A stretch of DNA of 64,000 nt, from contig CATBCG010000032.1 of the NCBI GenBank assembly GCA_949502025.1, positions 16,053 to 80,052 of the forward strand, read 5' to 3'. The notes beneath the pieces were generated by a model that was not told where the DNA came from, did no database searches, and saw nothing but the letters and a program-made list of their open reading frames with translations. Source of the DNA: MGBC131033 sp910585655. GTDB taxonomy: Bacteria > Bacillota > Clostridia > Lachnospirales > Lachnospiraceae. Made by a program: the position numbers and the translations under genes. Numbering within the stretch: the stretch's first letter is position 1; every line of letters begins with the position of its first letter. Below are positions 42,865-51,956 of the stretch, piece by piece.

Positions 42865-42893
42865 AGTATAGCATATTCCTATTTAGAGTACAA
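42865..42893 (-). promoter_or_regulatory. Promoter of Ig-like paralog B
   Basis: TTGTAC (42893-42888), 17-nt spacer, TATACT (42870-42865). It directly abuts the 3' end of the aldehyde dehydrogenase gene on the same strand. Confidence 0.7.
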
Positions 42894-42894
42894 C

Positions 42895-44274
42895 TTATCT
42901 TAAAAACAAATGAATCAGCCAGTCTTTTAGACGGCAATAAGGCGCATAACGAAGCGGCAGATCGATCCAGTTATATTTCTTTAAGATACTCTTTTCATGG
43001 GTAAAGGTCTCAAAACTCTTTTTTCCATGGTAAGAACCCATCCCCGAATAACCGACGCCGCCAAATCCCATCTGAGACGTCGCCAAATGAAGCACGGTAT
43101 CGTTGATACAGCCGCCGCCAAACGAAAGCAGGCGGAAAAACCGTCTTTGCGTCCTTTTGTCCCTGGAAAACAGATAAGCGGCAAGCGGCTTTTCTCCTTT
43201 CCGGACAAAGGCAAATGCCTGTTCAATCCGCTCAAAGGTGATCACCGGTAAAATCGGTCCGAAAATTTCTTCCTGCATCACGGCGTCCCGTCTGGTTACA
43301 CCGTCCATAACAGTCGGAGCAATCTGAAGCGTATCCGGATTAAATTCTCCGCCATAAACGACTTTCTTGTTATCGATCAGCCCTAATAACCGGTCAAAAT
43401 GCTTTTGATTGATAATCTTTCCATAGTCTGGATTTTCTAACGGATCTCTGCCGTACATGTTCTCTACCGCCCGGAAATACAACATAAGAAACCGATCTTT
43501 TACGGATTTATCAATCAATAAATAATCCGGCGCCACACAGGTCTGACCGCAATTTAGATATTTTCCAAAAGCCAGTCTGGCAGCTGCCCGCTTTAAGTTG
43601 CAGGTTTTGTCAATGATACATGGGCTTTTTCCTCCCAGTTCCAGCGTCACCGGAGTCAGATGAGCCGAAGCCTTTTCCATTACCAGCTTTCCGACCGTTA
43701 CGCCTCCGGTAAAGAAAATATAATCAAACCGTTCTTCCAATAAGGCACCGTTTTCTTTTCGTCCGCCTTCTACTACAGCTACATATTCTTCTGGAAAGAT
43801 GCTTCGGATCAGATCTGCCATAGCAGCCGAGGTAGCAGGCGCATAGGCGGATGGCTTTAACACACAGCAGTTTCCGGCAGCAATCGCCCCAATCAAAGGC
43901 TCCATACAAAGCAAAAACGGATAGTTCCACGGCGCCATGACCAGCACGCAGCCATATGGCTCCCGTACCGTAAAACTTCTTCCATGAAAATTGGTCAAAT
44001 CGGTTCGGCAAGGCTTCGGTCGCTGCCACTTCCGCAGATGCTTGATTTGACACGCCAGTTCACTTAATGTTAAACCAACCTCACACATATACCCTTCGCT
44101 TGCGCTCTTGCCCAAATCCTCTCGTAAAGCAGCGCAAAGCTCCGCTTCCCGGTTTTGAATCACGGACTGAAGCTGCTTTAAGATGGAAATTCGATCGGTT
44201 ACGTTCCTGGTTGCGCCTGTCGCATAATACGTCCTCTGCCTGGCTACCAGACGTTTGATTTCTCTTTCTGTCAT
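42895..44274 (-). CDS. Aldehyde dehydrogenase family protein (class 3-like)
   Basis: NAD(P)-dependent oxidation of an aldehyde to its acid. 459 residues, length typical of class 3/fatty aldehyde enzymes. Motifs: VLVMAPWNYPF, LKPSAYAPATS, FFTGGVTVG (cofactor), ELGGKSP with the general-base Glu, and NCGQTCVAPDY with the catalytic Cys. The C-terminus is hydrophobic and basic (IDLPLRYAPYC), suggesting membrane association as in long-chain aldehyde enzymes. AGGAGGG before the ATG. Likely co-transcribed with the alcohol dehydrogenase; the substrate is unknown. Confidence 0.93.
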   Translation of the reverse strand: MTEREIKRLVARQRTYYATGATRNVTDRISILKQLQSVIQNREAELCAALREDLGKSASEGYMCEVGLTLSELACQIKHLRKWQRPKPCRTDLTNFHGRSFTVREPYGCVLVMAPWNYPFLLCMEPLIGAIAAGNCCVLKPSAYAPATSAAMADLIRSIFPEEYVAVVEGGRKENGALLEERFDYIFFTGGVTVGKLVMEKASAHLTPVTLELGGKSPCIIDKTCNLKRAAARLAFGKYLNCGQTCVAPDYLLIDKSVKDRFLMLYFRAVENMYGRDPLENPDYGKIINQKHFDRLLGLIDNKKVVYGGEFNPDTLQIAPTVMDGVTRRDAVMQEEIFGPILPVITFERIEQAFAFVRKGEKPLAAYLFSRDKRTQRRFFRLLSFGGGCINDTVLHLATSQMGFGGVGYSGMGSYHGKKSFETFTHEKSILKKYNWIDLPLRYAPYCRLKDWLIHLFLR

Positions 44275-44293
44275 TGCACGTTCCCTCCTTTTT

Positions 44294-45529
44294 TTATGAT
44301 TGGTGTTTCACTCTCTCGTTCTCTCTCGTTAATCCGCCGATTTTTCGATACATCTTTGCCAGTTCCCTGGTGTTCATCAGACGCGGCACCGGATAAAGCG
44401 GATTGCTTTCTGCATTGGCATGAGCCGCCATCATTAAAATATCCTCTTCTCGGATGCCGTCTATCGTTTTCGGAATTCCCATAGACTGGTTTAATTCCTC
44501 TACCCATGAAATAAAGCAGCGGGAAGCCGTATGATCATCAGCGTATTTAGGAGCAATTCCGCAATTCCTAGACAGACGTCCCAGCCGCTCTTCACAGCTT
44601 CTGCCGTATTCCTTTAAAAAGTAAGGTAAAATCACGGCATTGGCTAATCCATGCGGAATGCCGTACTGCCCGCCCAGAGAATGTGCCACGCCATGAACAT
44701 AGCCGACATACGAGCGGGTAAACGCCACCCCGGCGCAATAAGAAGCCCGTAACATATGGCTGCGCGCCTGAGCATCTGCCCCGTCGGTATAGGCTTGTTT
44801 CAGATTCTCCCGAATCAATGTCACGGCTTCCTCTGCCATCTGTCTGGTCAGTTTTGTCGTACTGCCGCCGATATAAGCCTCCACGGCATGAGTAAGAGCG
44901 TCCATCCCGGTCGTCGCCGTCAGATGAGGCGGCAACCCGCTTGTCACCCGATAATCCAGTACGGCATAATCCGGAATTAGGACAAAATCGTTGATCGGAT
45001 ATTTATGATGAGTCGTAGCATCGGTAATGACCGCTGCCAAAGTCGTTTCACTTCCGGTTCCGGCTGTCGTCGGAATGGCAATCAACGGCGGGAGTTTTTT
45101 ATGTATCTTTAACAATCCTCTCATCTGCTGAACAGACTGCCTTGGTTTTACTACTCTGGCGCCTACCGCTTTGGCACAATCCATCGAAGAACCGCCTCCA
45201 AAAGCGATGATCACGTTACAGCCATGCCTCTCATACATATCCCTGGCTTCCTCAACATTTTGAATCGTAGGGTTCGGAACCGTTTTATCATACAAAGAAT
45301 ACGGTACACCTGCCTTCGTTAGTACATCCGTTAAGACTTTGGTAAGCCCCAGAGAAGAAAGCCCGGAATCGGTTACGATAAAAGCCCGGATTCCCTTTTT
45401 CTTTGCAAGCAGACGCCCTAACTGGTTCATATTTTCCAAAATCCGCGGTTCCCGGTACGGCAGTATCGGCATCGCCAGCCGGAAACAAAGCTGAAACGTC
45501 CGACAGTAAAGCTTTTTGATCTCATTCAT
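44294..45529 (-). CDS. Iron-containing alcohol dehydrogenase
   Basis: 411 residues of the group III (Fe-ADH) family. Seen: the NAD-binding GGGSSMDCAKA segment, PTTAGTGSE, and the metal-binding region DALTHAVEAYIGGS and HGVAHSLGGQYGIPHG with the histidine ligands. Probably interconverts an alcohol and aldehyde with the neighbouring aldehyde dehydrogenase, giving an alcohol-to-acid pair; the substrate cannot be read. Its 5' end overlaps the end of the pseudogene by 8 nt; AGGAGGG site. Confidence 0.93.
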   Translation of the reverse strand: MNEIKKLYCRTFQLCFRLAMPILPYREPRILENMNQLGRLLAKKKGIRAFIVTDSGLSSLGLTKVLTDVLTKAGVPYSLYDKTVPNPTIQNVEEARDMYERHGCNVIIAFGGGSSMDCAKAVGARVVKPRQSVQQMRGLLKIHKKLPPLIAIPTTAGTGSETTLAAVITDATTHHKYPINDFVLIPDYAVLDYRVTSGLPPHLTATTGMDALTHAVEAYIGGSTTKLTRQMAEEAVTLIRENLKQAYTDGADAQARSHMLRASYCAGVAFTRSYVGYVHGVAHSLGGQYGIPHGLANAVILPYFLKEYGRSCEERLGRLSRNCGIAPKYADDHTASRCFISWVEELNQSMGIPKTIDGIREEDILMMAAHANAESNPLYPVPRLMNTRELAKMYRKIGGLTRENERVKHQS

Positions 45530-46522
45530 CTTGGATCCCTCCTTTTTGGGTTGTTAATTGGATTCCTGCTTCTGATAATAAATCCAACAGTTTCTGTTGA
45601 ACTCGTTTACTAAAATAAGCCGCAGCCAAATTCTGCTTAGAATACTCCCATCCCTCCTTTCCGGCTGTCAGGGTTATCAAATAGCTTGTAAAAAAAGCTT
45701 CCCAACTAAAATACTTACTACTTTCAATATACTCTTCCGGCGCTTCTAAAACATGTTTCAGGTCTTTTCCTTTTATAAAACCAGAAGATAGTAAAAGCCA
45801 TTCAAACGATTCCGGTAAATATAATTTATAATTAGGATAGTTTTCTAACAGATTTATCATATCTTCTATTTCGGAACCAAAGGCGGCTCCATCCGCGATA
45901 AAAAGAACCGGGTTCGTTTGTGTTGCGGCAATATATTTTATTAAATTTGATTTACCATGCGCGGATATGCAAGTAATGCCAGCCAAATCGCATAACTCCT
46001 AAAAAACTGGTATCCGGAATTTGAATCTTCTGTAATGATTTGCACCGGACAAATAGGAACTTTTGCCGCAAGGTTATCATAAATACCATAAAATTCATGA
46101 TAAACAGGCTTTATCCCATAATATTTCTTTGATTCCCGAAAACCATAAATTTCCTTTACACTATAGGGAAGCATCGGCAATTTTTCTCTGGTAATTAACA
46201 CATAATAATTATCGGAGCTTTTCATTTGTTCTGCAAATTCTTTTGATTTTATAAATTTATTTCCTTCATCTATAAATACGATACTATCCTTGATATCCGC
46301 CAAATCTCTTTGTCATTTCCTGCCCTCTAATACAACACAAGCCTTTTCACAGATTAGTTCAATTCCACTATCTGTTCCCAACTCTTCATAGTCACGAATC
46401 AAATTGACCAGTGTACTTTTTCCAGTCGCACTGTTTCCCTTTATGATGGTAATGTTTCTGATAAGGATAAACTCATATTTTAACCGGTTTGTTTCCACTA
46501 GGACGCGATACTTCCCCTTCAT
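45522..46522 (-). pseudogene. P-loop ATPase pseudogene (nonsense and frameshift), partner of DUF4869
   Basis: The frame from 46522 begins MKGKYRV and has the Walker A motif GNSATGKST. It hits TGA at 46315-46313 after VVLEGRK; the same frame continues with ADIKDSIVFIDEGNKF and runs to about 46000. There the frame shifts: YQFFR is followed by ELCDLAGITCISAHGKSN only if one G is added at 45997-46000. The rest (to 45522) reads on. Intact relatives have Trp at the TGA, so TGG to TGA is the likely change. The reconstructed protein is about 330 residues. Start overlaps DUF4869 (ATGA). Confidence 0.85.
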
Positions 46523-46983
46523 TTTACCACCCCAGCCTCCATACTATCAATACCATTCAGAGCCAAAGGCAAAAGTTCTTTCATATTGTGGACTTCCTGC
46601 CCTTCTACCCAGACCGGAACCGGAAAATCCTCTCTGCCAAATTTCATTACATGCCGTAGATTGATCGTAATATCCTTATATTCTGCTATTTTAAATATCC
46701 ATTTAGCGCAATTATCTCCGCAAGTAGAAGCATTAAAAATTTTATCTGTTCGGTTTAGAATAAGCAATAAGGTTTTCACACCGCCCGAAAGCATTTCAGG
46801 CGGAATCTGCCCTAAAACGGGACTTTGAATACAATAAGGGCTAAGTACCTCCGAACGATCTACATCTAAAATCATTTCTTTTGCCAGCTCTTTTTCTAAC
46901 CATTCCGGTTCAAATGAGTTTTTAAAGAATACAGCAGTGTTATAAATCGCGCGTTCTACTTCACCGAACACGATCGTCAGCAT
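46519..46983 (-). CDS. DUF4869 family protein
   Basis: 154 residues, no membrane segment. Matches the clostridial DUF4869 family: MLTIVFGEVERAIYNTAVFFKNSF at the N-terminus, a conserved acidic Asp-Val-Asp-Arg-Ser region, a CGDNCAKWI stretch and the C-terminal segment. DUF4869 genes are typically paired with the P-loop ATPase whose pseudogene follows here (4-nt overlap). Function unknown. The ATG has AAGGGAGG and overlaps the end of the methyltransferase gene. Confidence 0.8.
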   Translation of the reverse strand: MLTIVFGEVERAIYNTAVFFKNSFEPEWLEKELAKEMILDVDRSEVLSPYCIQSPVLGQIPPEMLSGGVKTLLLILNRTDKIFNASTCGDNCAKWIFKIAEYKDITINLRHVMKFGREDFPVPVWVEGQEVHNMKELLPLALNGIDSMEAGVVK

Positions 46984-47741
46984 ATCCTTCTACCTCCCTT
47001 AACTGCCCGTGTGGCAACAAAGGATGGAACACGATGTTCATGCAGATTCCCTTCGCCGTTGGTATCCTCGTACAAATCCGTCAGTTGAAACCCTGCCTGC
47101 AACTGCCCGCCGATTTGTTCCTCTATCGTATGGGAAAATTGAATCCCCCAATTGTTTTGAAGAGAAGCTTCATACAAGGCTTTGTCTTTTAGCGGATTAA
47201 AGGGCAGGGAATACGTTATTTTTTCTTCGTCTTCGTCAAAGATATAATTGATGCCGATATCATAACCACCAAGAAATATCCCGCCTTGTTTTAAAATGCG
47301 GTAACACTCTTTAAAAATCGGCAGTACCTCTTCGACATAGCAATTTGAAACAGGATGAAAAATCAGATCAAAGGTTTCTGCTTCAAACGGCAGGGGCTTT
47401 GTCATATCTGCCTGTAAAATTTCCACTTCGTACCCTTCGCGGTCCGCTACCTGTTTTTCACTTTTACATTGCTGTGCGGAATAGTCTAACAGCGTACACG
47501 TTGCTCCCAAAGCAGAAAAAATCGGAATCTGCTGCCCTCCTCCGCTCGCCAGCCCCAATACTTTTTTCCCTTTTAGGTCGCCAAACCACGTATGCGGTAC
47601 TGCCTTGGTCGGTGTTAAATAGACATCCCATTCCCCTGCCAATGCTTTTTGATAGCACGCATGGGAAATCGGCTGTCCCCAAATCCACCCGTTAAGGCAC
47701 CAGCGGTCAATTGTTTGTGCATTTTGTTTTTGGTAGTCCAT
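46977..47741 (-). CDS. SAM-dependent class I methyltransferase
   Basis: 254 residues: Rossmann fold with the SAM-binding glycine motif VLGLASGGGQQIPIF (about 61-75), acidic residue in LLDYSAQQ, and DMTKPLPFEAETFDLIFHPVSNCYV. N- and C-terminal caps resemble small-molecule methyltransferases of the UbiE/COQ5 type. Substrate unknown. It overlaps DUF4869 by 7 nt and may therefore be co-expressed with it. AAAGGAG before the ATG. Confidence 0.85.
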   Translation of the reverse strand: MDYQKQNAQTIDRWCLNGWIWGQPISHACYQKALAGEWDVYLTPTKAVPHTWFGDLKGKKVLGLASGGGQQIPIFSALGATCTLLDYSAQQCKSEKQVADREGYEVEILQADMTKPLPFEAETFDLIFHPVSNCYVEEVLPIFKECYRILKQGGIFLGGYDIGINYIFDEDEEKITYSLPFNPLKDKALYEASLQNNWGIQFSHTIEEQIGGQLQAGFQLTDLYEDTNGEGNLHEHRVPSFVATRAVKGGRRIC

Positions 47742-47757
47742 ACAAACGACTCCTTTC

Positions 47758-48147
47758 TTAGTTCTTCCGTTTTGTTCGTATCCAACGAACTCCTACAAGT
47801 GCCAGTGTCAAAAAAAACCAGGTCAATGCCAAAAAGATCGTCATAGGAATCAGGAAAATCAAAATTACCAGACTGGATAACAAGACGGGCAGGCGGAACA
47901 ATAACAATATCCAGCAGAGCGGATACCCCACGCCGTTCATCCAAAGCAAAAGGGAACGCCTCCTAAGAGAAAGCGTCCGGCAAAGGAACGTTCCGACCAG
48001 GAGAAAATAGCTTCCTACAAGAAGCGGAAAGCCCCAAATAACAAAAGTATTGGAAACGACTCCCTGAATAAGCAGCTCCCAGCATCCTAAAAAGGCGGCG
48101 ATATAAAAAAGAATAGAACCGCAAACAGCGATGCTTTTTTTCTTCAA
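47758..48147 (-). CDS. Small multi-pass membrane protein, unknown
   Basis: 129 residues with about four hydrophobic helices (roughly 9-30, 36-58, 68-88, 92-122), ending in a short basic tail. No motif was recognised. The start is TTG at 48147, overlapping the stop of the PHP gene (TTGA). It is at the downstream end of the coupled run rng-PHP-membrane protein. Confidence 0.6.
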   Translation of the reverse strand: MKKKSIAVCGSILFYIAAFLGCWELLIQGVVSNTFVIWGFPLLVGSYFLLVGTFLCRTLSLRRRSLLLWMNGVGYPLCWILLLFRLPVLLSSLVILIFLIPMTIFLALTWFFLTLALVGVRWIRTKRKN

Positions 48148-48914
48148 AGCTGTTCCACCAGCTTTTCCAGGCTGTTTCTGCTTCTTGTCCCAATCAGTTC
48201 TTCCGGGAAATGGATTTTTTTAAGCATTGCCTGCGCCTGCTCAAATTTTCCTACATAAAAGGAACTGTGGGCGTCGCTTCCCAGAGAAATCATCGTTCCC
48301 AATTCGGCGCATCGTTCGGCTATCTTTTGGCACATGGTTGTGATTTGCTCCGGATACCCAAAGGAAGCTTCGTTTATTTCTATCATCTTGTTCAAAGCTT
48401 TCGCGGTCTTTAAAACTTCGTCCAGTTCAAACGGAACCCCGGCGCGTCCGATATGCCCTAATATCAGCACTTTCGGCTGTTCTAACGCCTTGCAGTACAA
48501 TTCTGTCGTTTTAACCAGGCTCTGCCCAAACGTATAGCTTTTGTCATGGACACTGGCAATCAAGTAGTCCGATCCACCCGTCAGCCATTCCTGATAGGTC
48601 GGCTTTTGCTCTGTCCAGGCAAAAGGAAGTTCCATATCGTAGCCAAACAAATGCCCCTCTACGTCTACAATGTCTGCTTCTGCTCCATAAAAAAGACGTA
48701 CCCCATACCACTCTTTTGGCAATGCTTTAAAATTCCCGAAGTTCCCATAATGACAAAAACCGGTGTCCGGTACAAAAAGACGGCTGAAATGATCGGTAAT
48801 GCCCAACGCTTCCATTCCTGCTTCTTTAGCAGCCCGGACGTTTTCCTCTATCGTACTGTAAGCATGCCCCGAAAAGATCGTATGGGTATGGGTATCTGTT
48901 TTAATTTCATACAT
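48144..48914 (-). CDS. PHP-domain phosphatase (YcdX-like)
   Basis: 256 residues. Polymerase/histidinol phosphatase fold with metal-binding His: DTHTHTIFSGHAYS near the start, EADIVD, SVHDKSYTF, LGHIGRAG and GSDAHSSFYVG near the end. Members hydrolyse phosphoesters; the physiological substrate is unknown. Overlaps rng by 8 nt and the next gene by 4 nt, so it is translationally coupled. AGAGGAGAG before the ATG. Confidence 0.88.
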   Translation of the reverse strand: MYEIKTDTHTHTIFSGHAYSTIEENVRAAKEAGMEALGITDHFSRLFVPDTGFCHYGNFGNFKALPKEWYGVRLFYGAEADIVDVEGHLFGYDMELPFAWTEQKPTYQEWLTGGSDYLIASVHDKSYTFGQSLVKTTELYCKALEQPKVLILGHIGRAGVPFELDEVLKTAKALNKMIEINEASFGYPEQITTMCQKIAERCAELGTMISLGSDAHSSFYVGKFEQAQAMLKKIHFPEELIGTRSRNSLEKLVEQL

Positions 48915-50136
48915 GTTCTTCTCTCCTCTTTTCCTCTTTTAAAAATTCCCTATATTCATGCAGCGGACGGCTGACCCGCTTTCTGGTCAGTTCTACCAAG
49001 CCAAGCTTTGTCATATCCACCAACACCGTCCGAACCGGATCTTTTTGTAGCTCTCCTTCCAAAAAGCTTAAAAGCCGTTCAGTATGTTCTTTTGGTTTCA
49101 TATTGATAAAATCTACTAAAATCATTCCGGAAAGGCTACGCAGCCGCAGCTCGGCGGCAATCCTTGCCGCCGCTTCCAAATTGACTGCCAGAATCGTTTC
49201 TTCGGTACTTTTTTTCCCTTTGACCGCCTTACCGGAGTTGACGTCAATCACCGTCAGGGCTTCCGTCGGCTGAATGACCAGATAGGCGCCGGATTTCATC
49301 CAGACACGTTCCGACAACGCCCGTTCCAGATGGGTGCGAATGCTGTATAAAGCGTTTAAGGAAAATCCTTTGTCCTCGTAAAAACGAAGTTTTTTAACAT
49401 CCTCCGGTTGATATTCTTCTAAATAGGCTTTCATTTCCAGATAAAGATCTTTTTCGTCGGTCTGAATCTGTTCTAACGTTTCTTCGCCGGCATCCCGCAT
49501 ATCTGCCAGATAAGCCGGAATGCCGGAAGAAAGCTTTGCATAGCGAATGCCATGCTGCCCTCTTTGCAACAGAGAGCGGAATTGCCCGGCAAGCTGCTTG
49601 GCGGCAGTAAAGAGTTCCTGGTCGGAGTGACCAGCCGCATTGGTTCGGAACAGACAGCCATAGCCATCTTCTGTTACAAATCGCTCTCCCAACTCCTGCA
49701 GCCGTTCCCTCTCCTGCCGATCCATGATTTTAGAAGAAAGCTTTACTTCCGGATGATACGGAAGCAGCACTACATATTTCCCGGATAACGTGATATCCGT
49801 CGTCAAAGAAACTTGTTTGGATTTGACCGGTTCCCGCCGTACCTGGACAAGAAGCTTGTCCCCGATACAAAGCTTCTCCGTATTTTTCGGGTTGGCATAA
49901 CAGGGAAAGCGATTTTCTTCCAGCGCCAGATAACCATTGACACCAGGCGCCAGTCCGACAAAGGCAGCGCCGATATTTGGTACGATATTCTGAACCTGTC
50001 CGACGAAAATGTCCCCTAATTCGATACGCACTTCCCCTTCGTCCGGCACAACATGGAACTGGAAAATTCCCTGTTTCTCGTTATAACCGGCTGAAACAAT
50101 CGCTTTCCCCTGTCTGGTAATCAACAACTGGTTCAT
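48907..50136 (-). CDS. rng: Ribonuclease E/G family protein
   Basis: 409 residues. S1-like N-terminal domain (VGQVQNIVPNIGAAFV) and RNase E/G catalytic core with LTVIDVNSGKAVKGK and ILVDFINMK (metal-binding Asp residues) and a conserved terminal KRVSRPLHEY. The CPxCxG zinc-link found in E. coli RNase E/G is absent, as in other short Firmicutes forms. Expected to process rRNA and tRNA 5' ends. Starts at 50136, sharing one base with the LRR stop (TAATG). Confidence 0.9.
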   Translation of the reverse strand: MNQLLITRQGKAIVSAGYNEKQGIFQFHVVPDEGEVRIELGDIFVGQVQNIVPNIGAAFVGLAPGVNGYLALEENRFPCYANPKNTEKLCIGDKLLVQVRREPVKSKQVSLTTDITLSGKYVVLLPYHPEVKLSSKIMDRQERERLQELGERFVTEDGYGCLFRTNAAGHSDQELFTAAKQLAGQFRSLLQRGQHGIRYAKLSSGIPAYLADMRDAGEETLEQIQTDEKDLYLEMKAYLEEYQPEDVKKLRFYEDKGFSLNALYSIRTHLERALSERVWMKSGAYLVIQPTEALTVIDVNSGKAVKGKKSTEETILAVNLEAAARIAAELRLRSLSGMILVDFINMKPKEHTERLLSFLEGELQKDPVRTVLVDMTKLGLVELTRKRVSRPLHEYREFLKEEKRREEHV

Positions 50137-51956
50137 TATCGTTTCTCCTGTATCACGTTTTTGTTTCCTTTGATAGCTTTGGAAGCAGACAGTGCTTTTT
50201 CATACGCCTTTTTCTTTCCTGCCGGCACCTGGATAACGGCGGCAGCCGGAAGGTAAAAGTTTTTTGTCACAGTCGGCGGTACGTCTCCGCTTGCGATAAA
50301 CGTCGCAATGGAAACACAGTTATAAAAGGTAGTGGCAGCCAGTTTTTCTACTTTTTTCCCCAAGGTTACTTTTTTTAACGCATGGCAATAAGCAAACGCA
50401 TTGGAAGAGATTGTCGTTACCTGATTGGGAATCTTTACACTGGCCAGACTTTTACAATAATAAAAGGCACTTTTCCCAATGGAGGTTGCTTTTTTAGGCA
50501 GCGTAACGGAGGTCAGTGCCGTACACCAATAAGCCACTCCCTCCGGAATCTTTTTCAAAGAAGCAGGCAGAGTCAGTGTTTTTAAATTTTCACATTCTCG
50601 AAACACATATTTTCCCAGGCTGGTAACGGAATCCGGAAGTTCGGCAGCGGTAAGACCCGTACCATAAAACGCATGCTCGTCAATTTTTTTCAATTTTTTC
50701 GGGAACTTCAGGGTCTTTAATTTCGAGCAGGCAGCAAACGCAAAGCCTCCTATTTCCTTCAGATTTTTCGGAAGAGTAATCGTTTTTAAAGCGTTGCACT
50801 GGTAAAAAGCCGAATACCCGATTTTCTCCACACTCTCTGGCAGCACTACCTTTTTTAAAGAAGGCATTTCCCTACAGGAGTGATCCAAAATTTCCGTGAT
50901 TCCCTCTTTAAACACAAGCTTTTCTATCCGCTTCCATTCTTTAGTTTCCCGAATATCCGAAAAATAGTCAAAGCCCGCTATCGGATATCCTGCTACAGAC
51001 GCCGGAACGGTATATGTCGTTTTGGTATCGCTCGGCAGCTTTTGAATCTTTAACTTTTCCATATGACCGCTTTTTTCAAACGTATATTTTGTTCCTTTGT
51101 AGTAAAATCCCTCATTCGGCAATCGGCTCCAAACCGTAAGCGGTATATGATCGTTTCCCATTGTTGTGACGTCTAAGGCATAGTATTTTGTATTCGTCGT
51201 TCCCTCCTGATATTCTCCGTCCCGGTACGCGTTGTAGGTTCCCCAGGTAGAATCGTAATAACGCCATTCTCCATCCGTATAGATAACGTTCCAGGCATGG
51301 AACCCTGGCTCCGTTTCGCCCTTTCCATCTTTATAAGCCGTTACCGTATCCCACGTCTGATTACTAGGAAGCGTAAATCCGTCCAGTTTCAGACAGGGAA
51401 TTCCTACTATTTTCACACACAAATCAAAAAAATTGGAATAACCGTTGCAGACGCCCTTACGGTCGATATAGACCCGATAGGGATTTTGGTGTTCTCCTTT
51501 TTCTTCTTTTCCTAACATATCATAATCATAGTAAATATTTTGGGTAATCCAGGTATATATGGCGTCTACCCGTTCCTGATCGGTCTTAGCGGAAGCCGTC
51601 ATCTTTTCTACTGCCTTGGTGATTTTCTCAAGCTGTTTTTCTGTGATACCATAGGCTTTCTTATAATTAGAAAAATCGGTCAGCTTCTTTCGATCGGATT
51701 TCGTCATACCCTTTAACAGCTTGTCAAATTTTTTGTTGTCTGCCTTTACCTGCTCTTCACTCATAGATTCCATTGTAAACCAGGCAAAGGCTTCGATTTG
51801 CCCATCTTCTTCGGTTAACGTATCTTTTGTCAGAGTTTCCTCCTGTTTGAAAGAAACGGAATCTGCCGCTTGTGCCAAAATGGTTCCGCCCTCTCCTATC
51901 AGCAGTCCTACAAGGAGCAGAACAGCCCAAAATTTCCTCTGTTTTATCTGTTTCAT
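50136..51956 (-). CDS. Secreted transglutaminase-like and BspA-type leucine-rich-repeat protein
   Basis: 606 residues: signal peptide (to about A30), charged helical region (40-130), a transglutaminase-like core (about 160-270, with RKGVCNGYSNF for Cys, GFHAWNVIY for His and YYDSTWG for Asp), then about seven BspA-like LRR_5 repeats (about 330-560, PKNLKEIGGFAFAACSKL-type) and a C-terminal GKKKAYEKAL tail. Exported, no sortase motif seen. Its ends overlap both neighbours (4 nt with TIGR03936, 1 nt with rng), so it sits inside an RNA-processing operon. A surface or host-interaction role is inferred. Confidence 0.88.
   Translation of the reverse strand: MKQIKQRKFWAVLLLVGLLIGEGGTILAQAADSVSFKQEETLTKDTLTEEDGQIEAFAWFTMESMSEEQVKADNKKFDKLLKGMTKSDRKKLTDFSNYKKAYGITEKQLEKITKAVEKMTASAKTDQERVDAIYTWITQNIYYDYDMLGKEEKGEHQNPYRVYIDRKGVCNGYSNFFDLCVKIVGIPCLKLDGFTLPSNQTWDTVTAYKDGKGETEPGFHAWNVIYTDGEWRYYDSTWGTYNAYRDGEYQEGTTNTKYYALDVTTMGNDHIPLTVWSRLPNEGFYYKGTKYTFEKSGHMEKLKIQKLPSDTKTTYTVPASVAGYPIAGFDYFSDIRETKEWKRIEKLVFKEGITEILDHSCREMPSLKKVVLPESVEKIGYSAFYQCNALKTITLPKNLKEIGGFAFAACSKLKTLKFPKKLKKIDEHAFYGTGLTAAELPDSVTSLGKYVFRECENLKTLTLPASLKKIPEGVAYWCTALTSVTLPKKATSIGKSAFYYCKSLASVKIPNQVTTISSNAFAYCHALKKVTLGKKVEKLAATTFYNCVSIATFIASGDVPPTVTKNFYLPAAAVIQVPAGKKKAYEKALSASKAIKGNKNVIQEKR

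Noticed and set aside
45941..46303. A separate gene for the segment starting ADIKDSIV
   Set aside because: It shares the frame of the upstream ATPase part, begins at a TTG directly after the in-frame TGA, lacks a ribosome binding site, and matches the middle of one ATPase. It is treated as part of the pseudogene.
46313..46315. TGA read as Trp (recoding) in the ATPase
   Set aside because: TGA serves as an ordinary stop in other genes here (for example lspA and divIVA), and a frameshift elsewhere in the same gene supports decay.
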